Shown in pieces: positions 5,907-9,544 of a stretch of DNA of 9,544 bases. Made by a program: the position numbers and the translations under genes. The notes under the pieces are model-generated. The model ran no database searches. It was given only the letters and a program-made list of their open reading frames with translations, and was not told where the DNA came from. The stretch comes from an uncultured Methylococcaceae bacterium (GTDB taxonomy: Bacteria; Pseudomonadota; Gammaproteobacteria; Methylococcales; Methylomonadaceae), in the NCBI GenBank assembly GCA_913009515.1, contig CAJVYO010000048.1, positions 1 to 9,544 of the forward strand. Reading direction: 5' to 3'. Each line of letters opens with the position of its first letter. Within the stretch, counting starts at the first letter, position 1.

Positions 5907-8053
5907 TGCGCTGGAATTTCTTTAATAAACAACAGAAATGGGTGTGTGGTCGTGCTGAAATAGGAAAATCCTGTCGGAGTGGTTCAGATCATCAGGGCGA
6001 TTGTCATAGCGAATATGAGTGCCAGCCGTTACAAAAAGAAGACCGTTGGTATTGTGCCAGCCCAACACCTTGTGCTCAAGGTGCATTACCCGATGGGGGC
6101 TGTTCAAAAAAATTAGGCTTTTGTTTGCCACAGTTAAGTCAAAAAGCAAAAATATCACGCATCAACCTGTGGTTATTTATTGCCTTTATATCGATATTTT
6201 TATTCATCATTGCTGCAAAGGCTTATTCACCCGGTGAATTAAGCAGTAACCACAGTTTTTTAGAATCAGAATGTCAAAGCTGTCATAGTAGTGGTGGTCT
6301 AAAAAGTATTAATATTTTATTACAAGCCTTGCAGCCTTTTCAGCATAATACAGAAAATGCTTTATGCGTTGATTGTCATCAATTTGGTGAGCAGGCTGGG
6401 TTAGCACATAATTTATCCCATTCACATTTACAAGCACTGACAGAAAAAGTCACCCAACAGCCCTTAAATTCGACACTATTGATGGCTACATTAGCTCAAA
6501 GTGGTTTAGATGATCAAAGTGAAAAAAATATTAGCTGTATCAGTTGTCATCATGAGCACCAAGGCACTCAGCATGATTTAACCGCTATTAATGATAAAAA
6601 CTGTCAAAGCTGTCATCAGCAAACCTTTACAGAGTTTAAAGATCACCCTGAATTTAGCGAGTATCCTTACGCAGATAAAACCCAGATTAACTTTAATCAT
6701 CCGGAGCATATTGCTAAAAACTTTGCAGATGAAGCGGCGGTACAACCTGAAAATTGTAATGACTGTCATCAACCTGATAATAAAGGTGAATTAATGCTGT
6801 CAAAAGGATTTGATCAAAGCTGTCGTGCGTGTCATTTAAAACAAATTCAAGGCGATAGTCAGGCGGGCAGTAAAGGTATTGCCGTGTTTAGTTTAATGGG
6901 CATGGATATCGAAACTTTAAAAGCTAAAGGTTTTGTTACCGGATCATGGCCAGAGGATGCGGATAGTGAATTATCTGTGTTTATGCGGCTACTATTATCT
7001 AACGATCCAAAAGCAGTTAAGGCTTTAAACATTTTAGAAAAAATGGATACTTTAGATTTACGCAAAGCTTCTAACATTCAATTACAAGCAGCAACTGATT
7101 TAATCTGGTCAATTAAAACCTTATTGGCAACCTTGCAGTCACAAGGGCATAATGCTTTAAAACAAAGTTTAGAAAAATCATTGGCTAATTCGCTGTCCAG
7201 CACAAAATTTTCTGCTTTAGTCTCGTTATTACCGCCTGCCTTATTTAATGAAGCTTTAAAATATTGGTTCCCACTTTTAAACCAAGAACTGAAGCTTTAT
7301 CAACAAAATGATTTGATTGCTTTAAAGCAACTTTTAAATGCACCGGTCATTGCTGAGATAAAACATATTATCCCCTCTGCAATTACAGAGACTATTGAAG
7401 ACGATTTATTGGCGGATGATGGCTTGTTAGGTGGGGATGATTTAGATTCATTAATGGCTGATGACGATGATGACTTGCTCAGTCTTGATGAGGAAGATTC
7501 ATTTGATGAGCCACAAGAAAGTAGCGTTAAACTAACCACCTCCGCAGAAGAGTGGGTTAAATCAGGTGGTTGGTATCAATCCTATGACAGTTTATATTAT
7601 CGTCCTAGCGTACATGAAGATCCTTTTCTGAAAGGCTGGTTAGATTTAAGTGCATCCCATGCAGATAAAAATTTCCAAGCGATTTTTAAAACTATTTCAA
7701 AGCCTCAAGCACCTGGAATGTGTTTAAAATGTCATACTTTAACAGATGATAAGGCAATTCATTGGACCGCTAAACGTCCTGATAAAAACCACCAGTCCTT
7801 TACTCGGTATGCGCATGATCGTCATTTAGCGATGGCAGGGATTAAAAACTGTGCAACCTGTCATCAGTTTTCTCAAACCAGTGAGAAATCACAAAGTTTT
7901 AAAAGCATTGAAAAACAACAATGCAGTAGCTGCCATGCTGAACAGAAAGCCTCTGAAAGTTGTACTACTTGCCATAATTATCATATAGGCGAGCTTAAAC
8001 TAAAATTAAAACAGACTAAATTATCTGTTTTTCAGGATAAGGTCGCCAAATAA
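5906..8053 (+). CDS. Membrane-anchored decahaem c-type cytochrome with eight-cysteine N-terminal domain
   Basis: This 715-residue protein begins with a cysteine-rich domain (C14, C23, C33, C39, C50, C56, C66, C73) that has no CXXCH. A membrane helix follows at about 87-105, preceded by Lys and Arg, so the N-terminus should be cytoplasmic and the rest periplasmic. Ten CXXCH motifs follow: six at residues 123-127, 154-158, 211-215, 233-237, 284-288 and 306-310, then four at 606-610, 649-653, 673-677 and 686-690. The haem-free stretch of about 295 residues between the groups is mostly helical (about 330-495), then a very acidic Asp/Leu-rich segment (about 497-536). Extra histidines near the motifs can supply axial ligands. 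The gene overlaps the cytochrome b gene by one base, so the two probably form one membrane complex carrying electrons from the b haems into the periplasm. There is no lipoprotein signal, so it is unlike surface decahaem MtrC/OmcA proteins. Confidence 0.87.
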   Translation: MRWNFFNKQQKWVCGRAEIGKSCRSGSDHQGDCHSEYECQPLQKEDRWYCASPTPCAQGALPDGGCSKKLGFCLPQLSQKAKISRINLWLFIAFISIFLFIIAAKAYSPGELSSNHSFLESECQSCHSSGGLKSINILLQALQPFQHNTENALCVDCHQFGEQAGLAHNLSHSHLQALTEKVTQQPLNSTLLMATLAQSGLDDQSEKNISCISCHHEHQGTQHDLTAINDKNCQSCHQQTFTEFKDHPEFSEYPYADKTQINFNHPEHIAKNFADEAAVQPENCNDCHQPDNKGELMLSKGFDQSCRACHLKQIQGDSQAGSKGIAVFSLMGMDIETLKAKGFVTGSWPEDADSELSVFMRLLLSNDPKAVKALNILEKMDTLDLRKASNIQLQAATDLIWSIKTLLATLQSQGHNALKQSLEKSLANSLSSTKFSALVSLLPPALFNEALKYWFPLLNQELKLYQQNDLIALKQLLNAPVIAEIKHIIPSAITETIEDDLLADDGLLGGDDLDSLMADDDDDLLSLDEEDSFDEPQESSVKLTTSAEEWVKSGGWYQSYDSLYYRPSVHEDPFLKGWLDLSASHADKNFQAIFKTISKPQAPGMCLKCHTLTDDKAIHWTAKRPDKNHQSFTRYAHDRHLAMAGIKNCATCHQFSQTSEKSQSFKSIEKQQCSSCHAEQKASESCTTCHNYHIGELKLKLKQTKLSVFQDKVAK
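8008..8031. terminator. Possible weak terminator hairpin between convergent genes
   Basis: AAAACAGA (8008-8015) pairs perfectly with TCTGTTTT (8024-8031) around an 8-base loop. Read on either strand, the stem is followed by or ends in a T-run. It lies inside the last codons of the decahaem gene and about 37 bases past the FecR gene stop, so it could end FecR-gene transcription. The stem has only two G-C pairs, and an 8-bp repeat of this kind is expected by chance in a window this size. Confidence 0.25.
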
Positions 8054-8067
8054 GAAAAACGAACCGC

Positions 8068-9135
8068 TTAAGGTCTTGGTGGCGGCGGAGCGTTAGGCGG
8101 TGGCGGTAAAGAAGGAGCAGGTTCATTACCTATAATAGGTGGTGGTGCTTGCAACTCAGGTGGTGGAGTTTGTATTGGTGGAGGCGGTGGTGGTAATCTT
8201 AGGCTTTCCACTGAAATACTACCATTTAAGATACTTTCTATGGTGGTATTTTCACGATTATTAGTCAGCTGACTTTCTTTATCGCGCACAGGAGGTGGTG
8301 GAGTCGCTCCGGGCTGAAAACCAATTGCAGGCGGTGGCGGCGGGGGCGGCGGTTGATTAGCAGAGCCACCTAGATTAATACCTTGATTATTTAGAGGCGG
8401 CGGAGGAGGAGGTGGATTGTTGCCATCATCACTTCTCGGGGGCGGCGGTGGTTGGCTACCATCTTTAGGTGGCGGAGGGGGCTGATTGCCTTTTCTTGGC
8501 GGTGGAGGGGGGCGTTTGCCTTTATGAGAATTTTTCTGTGTGCCTTTGCCATAACCTCTATTTTTAAACTCTAAAAATAAAGGGCGGGTCATATTATCAG
8601 CGACCAGTGCTGACTGACCAGCGGGTATGACAAAATCACCACTGCTATTGTTTAACACCACAATACCTTCAAAAACATCAACCTGTAGTTTATCAGCTAA
8701 AGTAGCTCTATATTCTGTGCCTCGTGTGCCGATTGAGGCAACATTGGTTTTAACTTGGTAGCGTTCTTGTTTAATCTTACCTAAAACGGTGCGATACATC
8801 CCTTTTACAAATTTAAACAGGGCTTTATCTTCTTTTTTTCCCTTGTCGGTAAATTGATAATCCTCAATTTTAAATTCGGTATTTTCATAAAAAGACACTA
8901 AGCCGCCATCAGTAAAACGTAGCTGTAATGAGCCATCTTTAGTAATAATCGTATCGCCTTTTTCAATTAACGATTTTTTTTGTAAATCACGTTGCTGATG
9001 GTTAAGGTCAACCGCATAAGCCTGACCTTTAGTAAAAATAACCTTGGCTACTTCGGCGACCGCGATATTTTGATACAGTAAGATTAGGAGTATCAAAACC
9101 CAACGCTGACTGGATGCTAACTGTTTAATATTCAT
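8068..9135 (-). CDS. Secreted FecR-domain protein with polyproline C-terminal tail
   Basis: From the ATG at 9135 the product is 355 residues. It has a Sec signal peptide (hydrophobic core 12-26, likely cleavage after AVA at 27) and a FecR domain at about 30-180. That domain includes GDTIITKDGSLQLRFTDGG (60-78), a KTNVASIGTRGTEY core (129-142) and a VDVFEGIVVL strand (152-161). FecR domains in secreted proteins are thought to sense or bind ligands and are not always linked to iron. The C-terminal part from about residue 206 is disordered and proline-rich, with runs of three to eight prolines. A longer frame with a TTG start at 9189 was rejected because its extra residues are translated from the neighbouring insertion-sequence hairpin. 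No Shine-Dalgarno is visible before 9135, which fits loss of the native leader. The gene converges on the cytochrome operon with 14 bases between stop codons. A role in that pathway is only possible, not shown. Confidence 0.82.
   Translation of the reverse strand: MNIKQLASSQRWVLILLILLYQNIAVAEVAKVIFTKGQAYAVDLNHQQRDLQKKSLIEKGDTIITKDGSLQLRFTDGGLVSFYENTEFKIEDYQFTDKGKKEDKALFKFVKGMYRTVLGKIKQERYQVKTNVASIGTRGTEYRATLADKLQVDVFEGIVVLNNSSGDFVIPAGQSALVADNMTRPLFLEFKNRGYGKGTQKNSHKGKRPPPPPRKGNQPPPPPKDGSQPPPPPRSDDGNNPPPPPPPLNNQGINLGGSANQPPPPPPPPAIGFQPGATPPPPVRDKESQLTNNRENTTIESILNGSISVESLRLPPPPPPIQTPPPELQAPPPIIGNEPAPSLPPPPNAPPPPRP
8431..8520 (-). repeat. Three tandem 30-bp repeats encoding a 10-residue polyproline unit
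   Basis: FecR-protein residues 206-215, 216-225 and 226-235 are three copies of the pattern G-x-[R/Q]-PPPPP-[K/R]-x. Longer and less regular proline runs (7, 8, 4, 6 and 3-4 residues) follow toward the C-terminus. The period of 30 bases suggests growth by tandem duplication or slippage. The plus strand here is correspondingly made of GGCGGTGG-like tracts. Confidence 0.8.
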
Positions 9136-9143
9136 CAAATTGC

Positions 9144-9208
9144 GCGTGATACCCCGCCGTTCAGGGCGGGGAGGTAAGCGCATCGGCAATAGCCGACCTC
9201 AATCACGC
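9144..9208. repeat. Nested inverted repeats forming the IS end structure
   Basis: Four stems nest without conflict apart from a shared base. The outer stem is GCGTGAT (9144-9150) with ATCACGC (9202-9208). Inside it, hairpin one is CCCCGCC (9152-9158) with GGCGGGG (9165-9171). A short stem pairs AGG (9172-9174) with CCT (9197-9199) and encloses hairpin two, TCGGC (9183-9187) with GCCGA (9192-9196) and loop AATA. Subterminal hairpins are what TnpA recognises in IS200/IS605 ends. A REP-like or RNA function is an alternative reading. Confidence 0.7.
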
Positions 9209-9233
9209 ATTCTCCATAGTTAGGCTTACTTTG

Positions 9234-9262
9234 TTGTATTGTCACATATTTTAATATATAAT
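9234..9262 (+). promoter_or_regulatory. tnpB promoter, predicted leaderless transcript
   Basis: A perfect -10 box, TATAAT (9257-9262), lies 17 bases after the -35-like TTGTAT (9234-9239). A start site six to eight bases downstream would fall at about 9268-9270, on or next to the tnpB ATG. No Shine-Dalgarno precedes that ATG, which fits a leaderless message. Confidence 0.55.
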
Positions 9263-9267
9263 GTGAC
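9241..9267. promoter_or_regulatory. Dyad symmetry over the tnpB promoter, possible operator
   Basis: GTCACAT (9241-9247) and ATGTGAC (9261-9267) are perfect inverted copies separated by 13 bases. The right copy overlaps the -10 box and the left copy is in the spacer. A dimeric repressor bound here would block RNA polymerase. It could equally be a DNA hairpin of the element end. Confidence 0.4.
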
Positions 9268-9269
9268 GA

Positions 9270-9544
9270 ATGAAAAATAGAGCCTATAAATATCGATTTA
9301 CACCGACGGATGAGCAAGTCACATTGCTTGCTCAAACGTTTGGCTGTGTTCGATATGCTTACAACTCTATTTTGCGGTGGCGTACTGATTCGTACTACCA
9401 AAGCAAAGAAAAAATTGGTTACATCCAAGCCAGTGCTAAATTGACTGACATTAAAAAGATGCCAGAATTGTCTTTTTTGAACGATGTGTCTTGTGTCCCC
9501 CTGCAACAAAGTTTGCGTCACCAGCAAACGGCCTTTAAAAACTT
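9270..9544 (+). CDS. tnpB: TnpB, IS200/IS605-family RNA-guided nuclease, N-terminal part only
   Basis: The ATG at 9270 opens a frame that runs off the right edge, giving 91 residues. The start MKNRAYKYRFTPTDEQ and the following LLAQTFGCVRYAYNSIL (about 19-35) are the well-known N-terminal helix-turn-helix region of OrfB/TnpB proteins (pattern K-x-R-x-x-P-T-x-x-Q, then F-G-x-x-R-x-x-Y-N). TnpB proteins are RNA-guided DNA endonucleases that help keep the element at its site, and the ancestors of Cas12. The RuvC-like catalytic residues and C-terminal zinc finger lie beyond the window, so it cannot be judged whether the gene is intact. No stop or frameshift is seen in the visible part. It is transcribed away from the FecR gene, and the promoter lies directly before the start codon. 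Confidence 0.88.
   Translation, partial: MKNRAYKYRFTPTDEQVTLLAQTFGCVRYAYNSILRWRTDSYYQSKEKIGYIQASAKLTDIKKMPELSFLNDVSCVPLQQSLRHQQTAFKN

Larger units (their letters stand above)
9136..9544 (+). mobile_element. Left part of an IS200/IS605-family (tnpB-type) element, cut by the window end
   Basis: The element is recognised from the tnpB start at 9270 and from the hairpin-rich sequence just before it (9144-9208). That sequence includes the CCCCGCC...GGCGGGG hairpin often seen at IS200/IS605 ends. No tnpA is visible between the FecR gene and tnpB, so as far as seen this is a tnpB-only (IS1341-like) arrangement that would need a TnpA acting in trans. The exact left boundary cannot be fixed, because this family makes no target duplication. 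It must lie between the FecR start codon (9135) and the first hairpin (9152). The right end and any guide-RNA region lie outside the window. Confidence 0.72.

Noticed and set aside
7300..7539. 79-codon minus-strand Ser-rich frame
   Set aside because: Its composition is just the reverse complement of the acidic Asp codons in the decahaem gene.
8431..8520. CRISPR-like array in the repeated G-rich tract
   Set aside because: The 30-base repeats are contiguous, without spacers, and are in-frame codons for polyproline units.
9136..9189. Longer FecR reading frame starting at a TTG at 9189
   Set aside because: The extra 18 residues are a translation of the IS end hairpin, and a normal signal peptide starts at the ATG at 9135.
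9144..9208. Reading the folded region as the TnpB guide (omega) RNA
   Set aside because: In known elements the guide RNA comes from the 3' end of tnpB and the right end of the element. This region lies before the gene start.
9135..9527. 130-codon minus-strand frame
   Set aside because: It lies antisense to the recognisable tnpB start and the IS end, and its product has no recognisable features.

Overview
The window is AT-rich, densely coded DNA. The gene content (beta-barrel outer-membrane protein, periplasmic multihaem c-type cytochromes, FecR-domain protein, IS200/IS605-type TnpB) points to a Gram-negative bacterium. The style fits a low-GC gammaproteobacterium such as a sulphur- or methane-oxidising lineage, but that placement is a guess from protein feel and cannot be proven here.

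Positions 1-8053 hold six head-to-tail plus-strand genes with gaps of 39 bases or less, or a one-base overlap, so they look like one operon. In order: the 3' part of an outer-membrane beta-barrel protein (left end cut off by the window); a membrane-anchored FAD/NAD(P)H reductase with a C-terminal [2Fe-2S] ferredoxin domain; a secreted tetrahaem cytochrome of cytochrome c554-like type; a cytoplasmic protein fusing two cyclic-nucleotide-binding-like domains to four [4Fe-4S] cluster motifs; a five-helix membrane protein with the four histidines expected of a dihaem cytochrome b; and a 715-residue membrane-anchored cytochrome with ten CXXCH motifs and an unusual eight-cysteine cytoplasmic N-terminal domain.

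The predicted locations order these parts into one path: NAD(P)H, then FAD and [2Fe-2S], then four [4Fe-4S] clusters in the cytoplasm, then two b haems across the inner membrane, then ten plus four c haems in the periplasm, with a beta-barrel in the outer membrane. I infer a transmembrane electron-transfer system whose cytoplasmic entry module may be gated by a nucleotide or other small ligand. I cannot name a known complex with this exact set. The terminal donor or acceptor and the direction of flow are not shown by the sequence.

Positions 8068-9135 (minus strand, converging on the operon with a 14-base gap) encode a secreted FecR-domain protein with an extremely proline-rich C-terminal third. 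Positions from about 9136 to the right edge are the left part of an IS200/IS605-family element carrying only tnpB as far as visible. It has a strongly folded end (9144-9208), a good promoter whose predicted start site falls on the tnpB ATG, and the first 91 codons of tnpB. The element abuts the FecR start codon, so it has probably cut that gene off from its original upstream region.
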